NCBI GenBank assembly: GCA_964499465.1
Contig: CAZCLJ010000090.1
Span: 1-14,954, forward strand
Reading direction: 5' to 3'
DNA from: JAAYJM01 sp964499465
GTDB taxonomy: Bacteria; Bacteroidota; Ignavibacteria; Kapaibacteriales; UBA2268
DNA length: 14,954 bases
Position 1 is the first letter of the stretch. The number at the start of each line of letters is the position of its first letter. The notes under the pieces were generated by a model. That model saw only the letters and a program-made list of their open reading frames with translations. It was not told the origin of the DNA and did no database searches. The translations under genes and the position numbers were made by a program. Shown here in pieces: positions 5,645 through 13,439 of this stretch.

Positions 5645-5707
5645 AGTTATTAGTCATTTGTTATTAGTCATTAGTCATTAGTATTTTTATTAACAACTAA
5701 TGACTAA
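5645..5707. repeat. Heptamer palindrome, uninterrupted copy
   Basis: Five 7-bp units (AGTTATT, AGTCATT, TGTTATT, AGTCATT, AGTCATT; 5645-5679) are followed by the spacer AGTATTTTTATTAACA and then the inverted units ACTAATG, ACTAACA. The TATTTTT centre is shared with the palindrome at 5941-6163. Together with the following TGCTAACTGCG (5720) it is equivalent to 1181-1459 without the MITE-like insertion. Confidence 0.7.
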
Positions 5708-5719
5708 CAAAAGAATATT

Positions 5720-5773
5720 TGCTAACTGCGATATTATTTTATATAAGGCAGCCATTCTAACTCCTTTATTTTC
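5720..5773 (+). repeat. Dispersed repeat D
   Basis: TGCTAACTGCG...ATTATTTTAT...CTAACTCCTTTATTTTC. It is related to 1449-1505 at both ends, and its CTCCTTTATTTT end is shared with 1047-1135 and 5460-5546. The middle (ATAAGGCAGCC) differs, as if different pieces were joined. Confidence 0.45.
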
Positions 5774-5830
5774 ATTATGGGGTCTGTAGTTCTGAAATTG
5801 AGTAAAAGAGTAAACTCTATTATAATAAAT

Positions 5831-5887
5831 GTCCAGCATCTTGCGATACTGGACTTTTCAACAGCTACGGAGGTCTTACCGATAGCT
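5831..5887. repeat. Two adjacent hairpins
   Basis: GTCCAG (5831-5836) pairs with CTGGAC (5849-5854) around CATCTTGCGATA. Then AGCTACGG (5863-5870) pairs with CCG-A-TAGCT (5879-5887), with one bulged A. TTTT follows the first stem on the plus strand, but no plus-strand gene lies upstream, so a terminator role is unsupported. The remainder to 5940 shows nothing recognisable. Confidence 0.45.
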
Positions 5888-5940
5888 ATTTACCCACAAT
5901 CATAAAGGAGATTCTTTGTATTCTCACTCGGGAAGAAGCG

Positions 5941-6163
5941 TTTATGGTTTATGGTTTTAGGTTTATGGTTTTCGGCTATCGGCTATCAGTTTATGGTCAT
6001 TAGTTATTCGTCATTCGTCATTCGTCATTCGTCATTCGTTATTCGTCATTTGTCATTAGTTATTTGTCATTCGTCATTCGTCATTCGTATTTTTCTTCTA
6101 CCAATGACTAATGACTAATGACCGCAATCCATAAACCATTAACCATAAACTATAAACTATAAG
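5941..6163. repeat. Long 7-bp-phased inverted heptamer array
   Basis: About 32 consecutive 7-bp blocks in one unbroken phase from 5941. The left half reads TTTATGG, TTTATGG, TTTTAGG, TTTATGG, TTTTCGG, CTATCGG, CTATCAG, TTTATGG, TCATTAG, TTATTCG, then mostly TCATTCG to 6087. A TATTTTTCTTCTAC spacer (6088-6101) forms the centre. The right half carries the complements in mirrored order: CAATGAC, TAATGAC, TAATGAC, then CATAAAC, CATTAAC, CATAAAC, TATAAAC. The whole is a periodic imperfect palindrome. Similar heptamer repeats (STRRs) are known from cyanobacteria. The function here is unknown. Confidence 0.8.
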
Positions 6164-6165
6164 AA

Positions 6166-6203
6166 CTATTTTTAAGATGGATTCTGACATCCGTCAGAAT
6201 GAC
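6166..6203 (-). repeat. Repeat family III, inverted copy inside the heptamer array
   Basis: A perfect hairpin ATTCTGAC (6181-6188) - ATCC - GTCAGAAT (6193-6200), plus flank AACTATTTTTAAGATGG, is the reverse complement of 5599-5640 with few changes. It interrupts the heptamer series, which resumes at 6203. ACTATAA occurs on both sides (6156-6162 and 6202-6208), compatible with a target duplication, but the array itself is repetitive. Confidence 0.65.
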
Positions 6204-6271
6204 TATAAACCACAAACCAATAACCATAAACCAACAACAATTAACATTAATCATTAATCATTAATCATTAA
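6203..6271. repeat. Heptamer array, right extension up to the stop codon
   Basis: CTATAAA, CCACAAA, CCAATAA, CCATAAA, CCAACAA, CAATTAA, then three CATTAAT and a partial CATTA, all in one 7-bp phase. The array ends next to the stop codon (6272-6274) of the giant surface protein gene. Confidence 0.75.
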
Positions 6272-9200
6272 CTACTTGTCCACAATCATAAACGATGTTA
6301 CTTTCTTGCTTCCAGAACTCAACACAATATTATACATTCCGCTTGCTAAATTGCTTGCATCGAAGCTAATTCTGTGCAATCCAGCAGAATAATTTCCGTT
6401 TCCAATGCTTGCAACTAATTCGCCAGTAGAATTGTAAATCTGTATTTCCGCTTGTGCTTCGTTTGTTAAGCTAAATTCAAATACTACGTTGCTTTCAACT
6501 GGGTTGGGTATGTTTTTAATTGACATTGCAAAACCAGATTCATCATTTGCAATTGCTTTGGCTACAAAGATTGAATTTGTTTTGTAGAATAATGCGTTTT
6601 GTTCTGTATTGCCTGTTATTTCTTTAATTTGACTTAAAGAAATTTCTTTACTTGTATTGTCGTTTGTATTGTAAATTTTTATGTTTAAATATTCATTATC
6701 TTTTGCGCCATCAATATTTTGAGTAGCTTCGTCATCTCCCCAAATTGTTATTGCAGCAATACCGTTATGTAATGCTCCAGAACCAATTAGCTCATCATTC
6801 ATATTGTAAACTCCAATTTCATTTCCATCATTATTTTCTATTGAAATAAGTAAAGTTGCATTTTTACCAGTGTTTCCAATGGTTGGAATGTTGTATTTTG
6901 CAAGAGGAGTTATTTCATCACCAGCAACAGCTTTTTGAGCAGAGTTTGCTGGATAAGTAAGTTCTGCAGCATCATTCATATAGAAATAATATCCCTGACC
7001 AGATTGCATATTTCCAAGAGTATTAATTCCGAAACTTGGGCTGAAAATGCCACCAGCGTTGTCTTTTGCAAGAACTAATGATGGAGAGATTGAAGCAAGG
7101 GCAGCAGTTGGTGCAATGTCATTATCGCGCAAGTAAGCAGATAAATTCCAGCCATTATTTAAATTAATTGGTGATTCTTCTGGAATTAGTTTTAGTCCGG
7201 TAATCGTTAACTCATCATCATTTAACATATTAACTAAATATCCGTCTTCATTATTCCAATTTCCAATAGTGTTGATATTAAATGTTGGGTCATACATTTC
7301 TCCTGCACCATCTTTCACTATTTTTAGATTTGAAACAAGGTCAGAAAATACATTTGGAATAGTATCATTTACTGGCTCAATATAAGAAGAAATCATATGC
7401 CAGCCGGAAGCAAGGGAAACAAATTGAGATTCTGATTTAGTAGTAAATGACCATACTGCTGACCAGTCGCTTAAAATATCATTGTTTATTGCTTTTACAC
7501 GCCAGAAATAAGTTGTTGATTCGGAAAGTTTTTCAGATTCTTGAATAGTATAATTTGGAGTAATCAAACCAGTTTTTTCTAAAAGAACAGTCGCAAAATC
7601 ATCTGAAGTTGAAACCTGTAATGTATAGTTTAAAGCACCAGTAGTAGTATTCCATTCAAAAGCCGGAGTAATAAAAATATTGATAGCATTATTTGCTGGA
7701 GCAGTTAATGTAGGTGCTTCAATTTCCGAAATAGAAGGAGTAGAAAACATAATATTTGGTCTCTTAAAAGAAGTACTGGTCCAATATGGTTGAGTGCAAA
7801 CATTTTCAGTACTTGCGAAGTATCTGACTGACAAGAATTCAGTTGTAGTATAATAAAAACTTTCATTAACATCCTGGGCATTTTCATCATTATTGAAGCA
7901 AACATCAATTAAAATATTAGATATACCATCCCATGCGAAAGGATTTTCAAACTGGTGATTGTTCCAACCGAGAGTTGGTATATAATCTACTGGACCGTAA
8001 ACTAAATTCCAGTTTTGCATATCCCATTGTGCTCCAATTTCATTTTCATTTGTATTTTTAATGCTAATAGTGAAATTAGTTAATACATCGCCGGAGTTAA
8101 TTTGAGCAACATTAAAAGCTAATGAATTTAAATCACCCGGAGCAATACCTGCATTAATCAATTCTTCTGCACGAATAAGAATTTGATGTTTTGCTCCTGC
8201 TTCCATACATCCATAAGGGGCTGGATATTCAAATAATTGATTGTATGTAGTTCCATTACCAATATAAGCTATACCAGATGTTTTAAAAGTAAATACTTCA
8301 GACCATTGGCTTTCGCTGCAGGGGCTACTCATTTTTACTCTCCACCAGTAATTAGTATTGGATTCTAAATTATATGCCTGTAAATTAGATTGAATTATAT
8401 CATTTTCATTTATTATTATATTTTCAAAAGTTTCATCTGCAGAAACCTGAACACTATAATATAAAGCAGCATCAAATTTATTCCAAACCAAGGTTCCATT
8501 AGGTAAAAATGCGTTATATTCATTTGACGGGAAAACTGGAACTGGCTGAGGTAATTGACCGTCAGTAACAAAAGCAGATACCTTTGACCAGTTACTTACG
8601 TTTGAACCATTACTTGCATTTACTCTCCAATAATAAAGAGTATTATCATTAAGTTCATTTAGTTCAGATAGCTGATACTCAGATATTTGTATTTCTAAAC
8701 TATCAAACACTATTTCTGTAAAATCTGATGTTGTGGATATCTGAAGATTATAATTGTTTGCAGATTCTACATCACTCCAGTTGAAAAGCGGAGTAGTTGA
8801 ATTACAAAGTGTATTAGTTACTGGAAGTTCTAATTGAGGTGGAATAACTCCGGAAAAGTCCAATCCCAAAACCATATTTGGTCTTAATTTTGAAAGAGTT
8901 GGATTATTTGGATTTTCACAAAATAGAGTCATACCATTACCATTTGTCCATCTTGTTGAATTAAATGCTGTTTCGTGGTAATGCATACCTTCATTCATTG
9001 AAGATGTCCATTCTGGATTATTAAAACAAACATCAATAAGGATATTTGATGCTCCATTCCAATTAAAATCATTATTAAAATAGTGAGTATTCCATGCAAG
9101 AGTTGGAGTATAATCTATCGGTCCATAAACGGTTGTCCATTCTAATGTATCAAATGGTAAATCTAAATCCTGATTTGTTGTATGCTTAATTTTTATTGTA

Positions 9201-12200
9201 AAATCGTTTAATGTTGCTCCTGAATATAACTGAGCGACATCAAGTGCTAAAGAATTAATAGGAACTCCTAAAGCTCCTGCTCCATAAAGTTCTTCAGCTA
9301 AAATCAAAATTTGATGCTTTGCACCATCTGCAGAATTTCCATAAGGAGCCGGATAATTATTTTCATAATTATAATTCTCTCCTGTCCCTATTGTAATAAA
9401 AACACCTGTTGTAAATGTATTTCCGAATGACCAATCGCTTACACTACAGATACTGTAAGTTTGAACTCTCCACCAATATTGGGTATTTACTGATAAGTTG
9501 CTAACAAAATAAAAGTTATCTTCTATATTTGATTCGTCAATAACAAGACTATCAAATTCAGAATCAGTTGATAACTGAATATTATAGGTCGTTGCACCGG
9601 GATTTTTTTCCCAAATTAAATTTAAACTTGTATAGCAATTAGTTTCGTAGTTCAGTGGATTTAAAAGAATTGGCTCTGCTAAATCGCCTTCTGTAACAAA
9701 ACTATTCCGGGAAGACCAATAGCTTGTGCAATTGTCATTACCATAAGCCATTACTCTCCAATAGTATAAAGATTGGTTATCTAATGAGTTTTCCTGAGGT
9801 AAAATAAATTCTGTATTTGTAATTTCATCTTCTTCGAATATAATTTCATTGAATTCAAAATCAGATGCTATTTGAATAGTGTAATTTGTTGCTCCTTCGA
9901 CGGCATTCCAATCAAATTCTGGTAATAAATCAATACAAACATCTTTGTTTCCAGGATAATTTAATTGTGGGAAACTGAGACAAGCTGGTATATAAGGAAT
10001 AGCCAAACTGGTAATATCATCCGTATTGGGAAATTGACTTAAAAGAGATGCAACACCTGTTGCTATATCTACTGTATATAATCTTTCTTTGCAAGACCAA
10101 TAGCAAATATTATTATTATTATCAAATTCTAATTCAGAACTTTCACGAAAAGTAGAATTTACACCAGTTGGGCCAATAATCGTAGCTTTTGCAGTATACT
10201 TGTCTATTTTGTATAAATTATCATCATAACTGCAAATAGTATATAATTCACCATCAACAGATGCTGCTAAACTGTTAAAGTTAAAAGCTGAATTTAGACT
10301 GCCAACCAAAGTAATTTCTCCTGCAACATAATCTATTGTATAAAGATTATTCACTCCATTATCAATACCCAAAGCATACAAAACATTAGTTTGAACATCG
10401 TAAGCTAATCCCTGTATTGTTGGAGCTGAATTTATTCTAATTATTGTTGTATCACCTGTTTGAGTGTTTATTTTTATTAATTGATTAGACCAATTTATAG
10501 CAAACCATTCACCATCTCCCCAAGCTCCGGATTTAACAATTAGAAGATTTTCCATAGTCTTTAATAAAAGCATATTTCCTGGATTATTTAAAGAAAATAC
10601 GACATAACCCATATTTTGCCATGAGCCATTGAATCCATAAGCTATATTATCATTATTTGTAGTAAAATAAGATGAAGAATATTGACTGACTGCACATTGG
10701 TTATAAGCATTTACACGCCAGTAAATATTAGAATTTTTAGGTAAATTTGTTACTATATATTCTGTTCTTTCTGTATTAATATCATAAATTATATTTTCAT
10801 AGTTTTCATCAGTAGCAATTTGTAAATTATAATCTGATGCAGAATAGACTTGTTCCCATGTGAATTTTTGAAAAGATGCTAATTGACTGCCATTAAATGG
10901 TGGTGATAATTGTAATGGAGCTAATAAATCACCCTCAGTAATAAAATTTCTTACTGCAGACCATATACTTGCACTAACACTGTCACTTGCATTTACTCTC
11001 CAGTAATATTGAGATGTTTCATATAATTCATTTGCTTCAGTAAGTTGAAACTCTGATTCTGTTATATCGGATAGTTCAAATACGATTGATTGAAAATCTT
11101 CAGTTGTAGAAATCTGTATACTATAACTTGTTGCACCATCAACATCTGACCAGTCAAAAAGTGGAGTTGTTGAAATACAAATTGCTTGATTAAGCGGCGT
11201 TTCTAAAATTGGTGGTGCTATGCCGGCTGGTTCAAAAGAAAACATCATATTTGGTCGTGACATTGATAAATTTAACCATCTGGTACCTATACATGTATTA
11301 TTATCCATAACACCTAAATAAGTTCGGGAAGACTGGAATGAACATTGAGTCCAGTATGTAGATTCGTTGAATGACCTTGTTGTTAGATTATTAAAACAAA
11401 CATCTACAACAATGTTCGATACACCATCCCATAAAAAAGGAGTTGAAAATGTGTGCATATTCCAACCAAGAACAGGAGTATATAATTCATTATAATATAC
11501 TGTTTCTAAATTTCCAATTACTACATTATTATTTAATGCTTCTATATTAGTGTTGGTCAATTTAATCTGATAATCATGCAAACCAGCACCAGAATTAATC
11601 AAAGCTACATTAAAGCTAATTGAGTTTAAATAACCGGCACCACCAGCTACTGCTAAAAGTTCATTTGCCCGAATTAAATACTGCTGCCTCGAACCCGGCA
11701 TCATATTACCATAAGGCGCGGGATAAATGGCTTGTGAATTGTATGTTGTTCCATCACCAATTTGAAAGAAGTACCCTGTCGAAAAAGTCCATACTTCTGA
11801 CCAAATACTTGTGTCTGTTGCATTATACATACTTACCCGCCACCAGTATTGAGTATTTTGTTCAAGTCCGGTTGTGTTAAATTGAGTATTGGTTAATTCT
11901 GTCTCATTATATATTAGATTTGTAAAATCAATATTATTCGATATCTGAAGAATATAGTTCGTTGCTATAATGCTTCCAGTCCATATTAATTGAATATTAG
12001 CAGACAATCCGGACAAATTGTTTTCCGGTGCTATCAAAATTGGTTGCGTTAAATTACCAGTTGTAATAAAATTAAACTTCTTTGACCATAATCCAAACTC
12101 ATCATTAGAATATTTAGCTCTTACTCTCCAGAAATATTGTGTTAATTCATTTAATTCCAAATTCTCGGGGGTTTGATATTCTAAAGATATTATATCACTA

Positions 12201-13138
12201 ATATTTATTTCAGTTGTAGCAAAGTTGCTTTGGGCAGATACCTGGATTTGATAAGATATTGCATCTTCAGCAGCTTGCCATTGAAATAAAGGTAAGCTAC
12301 TGGCTCCGAAGTAATTATCTTCCGGAGATGTCAATACTACTGGTAAAGTTCCTAATTGTTCTATTGAATAAGCAAAAGCTGTAATATTATCTCCCTGAAC
12401 AATACCTCCTATGACAAAATTACCGGAAGATACTTCTACAGAGTTAAATAAACCACAGGATATACCAGCACCATTTTCAACAGCTACATCATGCCATATT
12501 CCAGTAGTAGTTCCAGTAGCTATGTTTACTTGAATAACAGCACTTTGACTTTCCATATAAGATGAGCTGTGCAACCAAAGATAAGGACCTCCTTCGCTAT
12601 ACTTATCAAAAGCAGAACCAGTAATTTGAGTTACACTAAGCAATTCTGTATCTATTGTTGAAAGAATTTCTCCGCTTCGATTGATTAAATAAATATCTGA
12701 TGAATTGTTACCATACCAAAATCCTTCATTTTCTGAATCATAAGCTATGTGTTTGGCTGTATTTGTTGGAACTATAATTGCTCCAACAATTGATTGAGTT
12801 GAAAAATCCAAAGTATAAATTGGAGAAATTGTATTTGAATTTCCACAATAAAAATATTGTCCGTCATAAGCTAAATCAGTAACATTATTTGGTGATTCAG
12901 GTATTGTAAAAGTTTCAATCCAATTCCCTTCTAAATCATATTTGGCATAACTATTAGAGCCAGTTAGATTAGTATAGATATAAACTCCGTCAGTTTCTAT
13001 TCCACTTTGACCAACGCTTACCTGCTCGTCTATATTATAAGACCAGAGCAAATTCCAATCCTGTGCTTCTGCTTTATTAAAGCATAAAATAAAAAATAAT
13101 AATAAGATTGAACAATAGAATTTTGATAATATATTCAT
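6272..13138 (-). CDS. Giant multidomain T9SS surface protein (FN3 / beta-propeller / YPAPYG domains)
   Basis: A 2288-residue exported protein. Order seen: signal peptide 1-26; WD/NHL-like propeller about 41-265; FN3 pair 266-455; YPAPYG domain 456-636; FN3 pair 640-826; second propeller 830-1052; FN3 pair 1056-1245; YPAPYG domain 1246-1429; FN3 pair 1432-1620; YPAPYG domain 1621-1801; ninth FN3 1807-1900; tandem GW modules (SGWHMIS about 1905-1985, NNGWNLSAYL about 1990-2065); a beta-rich region to 2195; T9SS type A sorting domain 2206-2288 (IKNIPNPVESNVVFEFSL, end SFMIVDK). FN3 units show the YWWRV...WS signature. No enzyme motif is visible; adhesion or a structural role at the surface is the plain inference. 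Start: ATG at 13138 behind a strong AGGAGGT four bases away. Internal repeats make mis-assembly possible, but the frame is open throughout. It is divergent from the gene at 13440. Confidence 0.92.
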   Translation of the reverse strand: MNILSKFYCSILLLFFILCFNKAEAQDWNLLWSYNIDEQVSVGQSGIETDGVYIYTNLTGSNSYAKYDLEGNWIETFTIPESPNNVTDLAYDGQYFYCGNSNTISPIYTLDFSTQSIVGAIIVPTNTAKHIAYDSENEGFWYGNNSSDIYLINRSGEILSTIDTELLSVTQITGSAFDKYSEGGPYLWLHSSSYMESQSAVIQVNIATGTTTGIWHDVAVENGAGISCGLFNSVEVSSGNFVIGGIVQGDNITAFAYSIEQLGTLPVVLTSPEDNYFGASSLPLFQWQAAEDAISYQIQVSAQSNFATTEINISDIISLEYQTPENLELNELTQYFWRVRAKYSNDEFGLWSKKFNFITTGNLTQPILIAPENNLSGLSANIQLIWTGSIIATNYILQISNNIDFTNLIYNETELTNTQFNTTGLEQNTQYWWRVSMYNATDTSIWSEVWTFSTGYFFQIGDGTTYNSQAIYPAPYGNMMPGSRQQYLIRANELLAVAGGAGYLNSISFNVALINSGAGLHDYQIKLTNTNIEALNNNVVIGNLETVYYNELYTPVLGWNMHTFSTPFLWDGVSNIVVDVCFNNLTTRSFNESTYWTQCSFQSSRTYLGVMDNNTCIGTRWLNLSMSRPNMMFSFEPAGIAPPILETPLNQAICISTTPLFDWSDVDGATSYSIQISTTEDFQSIVFELSDITESEFQLTEANELYETSQYYWRVNASDSVSASIWSAVRNFITEGDLLAPLQLSPPFNGSQLASFQKFTWEQVYSASDYNLQIATDENYENIIYDINTERTEYIVTNLPKNSNIYWRVNAYNQCAVSQYSSSYFTTNNDNIAYGFNGSWQNMGYVVFSLNNPGNMLLLKTMENLLIVKSGAWGDGEWFAINWSNQLIKINTQTGDTTIIRINSAPTIQGLAYDVQTNVLYALGIDNGVNNLYTIDYVAGEITLVGSLNSAFNFNSLAASVDGELYTICSYDDNLYKIDKYTAKATIIGPTGVNSTFRESSELEFDNNNNICYWSCKERLYTVDIATGVASLLSQFPNTDDITSLAIPYIPACLSFPQLNYPGNKDVCIDLLPEFDWNAVEGATNYTIQIASDFEFNEIIFEEDEITNTEFILPQENSLDNQSLYYWRVMAYGNDNCTSYWSSRNSFVTEGDLAEPILLNPLNYETNCYTSLNLIWEKNPGATTYNIQLSTDSEFDSLVIDESNIEDNFYFVSNLSVNTQYWWRVQTYSICSVSDWSFGNTFTTGVFITIGTGENYNYENNYPAPYGNSADGAKHQILILAEELYGAGALGVPINSLALDVAQLYSGATLNDFTIKIKHTTNQDLDLPFDTLEWTTVYGPIDYTPTLAWNTHYFNNDFNWNGASNILIDVCFNNPEWTSSMNEGMHYHETAFNSTRWTNGNGMTLFCENPNNPTLSKLRPNMVLGLDFSGVIPPQLELPVTNTLCNSTTPLFNWSDVESANNYNLQISTTSDFTEIVFDSLEIQISEYQLSELNELNDNTLYYWRVNASNGSNVSNWSKVSAFVTDGQLPQPVPVFPSNEYNAFLPNGTLVWNKFDAALYYSVQVSADETFENIIINENDIIQSNLQAYNLESNTNYWWRVKMSSPCSESQWSEVFTFKTSGIAYIGNGTTYNQLFEYPAPYGCMEAGAKHQILIRAEELINAGIAPGDLNSLAFNVAQINSGDVLTNFTISIKNTNENEIGAQWDMQNWNLVYGPVDYIPTLGWNNHQFENPFAWDGISNILIDVCFNNDENAQDVNESFYYTTTEFLSVRYFASTENVCTQPYWTSTSFKRPNIMFSTPSISEIEAPTLTAPANNAINIFITPAFEWNTTTGALNYTLQVSTSDDFATVLLEKTGLITPNYTIQESEKLSESTTYFWRVKAINNDILSDWSAVWSFTTKSESQFVSLASGWHMISSYIEPVNDTIPNVFSDLVSNLKIVKDGAGEMYDPTFNINTIGNWNNEDGYLVNMLNDDELTITGLKLIPEESPINLNNGWNLSAYLRDNDIAPTAALASISPSLVLAKDNAGGIFSPSFGINTLGNMQSGQGYYFYMNDAAELTYPANSAQKAVAGDEITPLAKYNIPTIGNTGKNATLLISIENNDGNEIGVYNMNDELIGSGALHNGIAAITIWGDDEATQNIDGAKDNEYLNIKIYNTNDNTSKEISLSQIKEITGNTEQNALFYKTNSIFVAKAIANDESGFAMSIKNIPNPVESNVVFEFSLTNEAQAEIQIYNSTGELVASIGNGNYSAGLHRISFDASNLASGMYNIVLSSGSKKVTSFMIVDK
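7736..8278 (-). repeat. YPAPYG domain, copy 3 (within the giant gene)
   Basis: Residues 1621-1801. Conserved marks: YPAPYG (1638-1643), AKHQILIRAEEL, NSLAFNVAQINSG, YIPTLGWNNHQF, WDGISNILIDVCFNN (Cys 1747) and RPN (1793-1795). It is bracketed by FN3 domains. Confidence 0.75.
8852..9403 (-). repeat. YPAPYG domain, copy 2 (within the giant gene)
   Basis: Residues 1246-1429. Conserved marks: YPAPYG (1262-1267), AKHQILILAEEL, NSLALDVAQLYSG, YTPTLAWNTHYF, WNGASNILIDVCFNN (Cys 1371) and RPN (1419-1421). It is closest in sequence to copy 3. Confidence 0.75.
9983..10651 (-). other. Second beta-propeller-like region (within the giant gene)
   Basis: Residues 830-1052. At least three blade-like units: GLAYDVQTNVLYALG...LYTIDYVAGEITLVG, LAASVDGELYTIC...LYKIDKYTAKATIIG and LEFDNNNNICYWS...LYTVDIATGVASLL. 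It takes the place that a YPAPYG domain holds elsewhere in the FN3-FN3-X pattern. Confidence 0.6.
11231..11773 (-). repeat. YPAPYG domain, copy 1 (within the giant gene)
   Basis: Residues 456-636. Conserved marks: YPAPYG (472-477), SRQQYLIRANEL, NSISFNVALINSG, YTPVLGWNMHTF, WDGVSNIVVDVCFNN (Cys 581) and RPN (628-630). About 180 residues of predicted beta structure. Similar segments occur between FN3 domains in other T9SS cargo that I know, but I know no family name. Confidence 0.75.
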
Positions 13139-13439
13139 TGAGACCTCCTAAATAAAATTAAAAAAAAGAATTATTTGTAATAATAAGTATATATTATAAA
13201 TGATTATTATCTTTTCTTCTGCTAAATTATCTGCTTATTGATAATTTGATTTATTCTAAAATTAAGAATAACACTTTTTTCTATCTTTTTCTACTTATTT
13301 TATAACCATTATTTATCTGATTTATTCCTTAATATTCAAATTATATTAAAAAATTATTTGAAAAAAAGAAAATATTTTTGTAATTTACCTATTACATCAA
13401 AAGTTAATTCTTTTTTAATCAATATATTAATAATTTTTT
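13139..13439. other. Divergent promoter region
   Basis: About 300 bp of very AT-rich DNA between two divergent starts, free of the dispersed repeats that fill the other gaps. Plus strand: TATTTTTG at 13373-13380 fits the TAnnTTTG box, but the nearest TTTG (13357-13360) is only 12 bases upstream, shorter than usual. Minus strand: TATAAT at 13193-13198 lacks a good -35. A seven-pair hairpin TTATTCT / AGAATAA lies at 13251-13271. No promoter is assigned with confidence. Confidence 0.4.
13143..13149 (-). promoter_or_regulatory. Strong Shine-Dalgarno site of the giant gene
   Basis: Minus-strand AGGAGGT lies four bases before ATG, a near-perfect match to the 16S tail. It fixes the start at 13138. 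Bacteroidota genes often lack such sites, and the divergent gene at 13440 has only A/T before its ATG. Confidence 0.75.

Noticed and set aside
5831..5860. Intrinsic terminator
   Set aside because: Stem plus TTTT on the plus strand, but no plus-strand gene upstream and the T-run is short. For minus-strand genes the orientation is wrong.
1181..6271. CRISPR array
   Set aside because: The repeats are 7-bp tandem units without unique spacers, no 25-35-bp repeat and no cas genes.
7705..7908. 67-codon minus-strand frame
   Set aside because: Another frame of the giant surface-protein gene on the same strand, within YPAPYG copy 3.
11620..11880. 86-codon plus-strand frame
   Set aside because: Antisense to the giant gene, with no start signal and no recognisable protein features.
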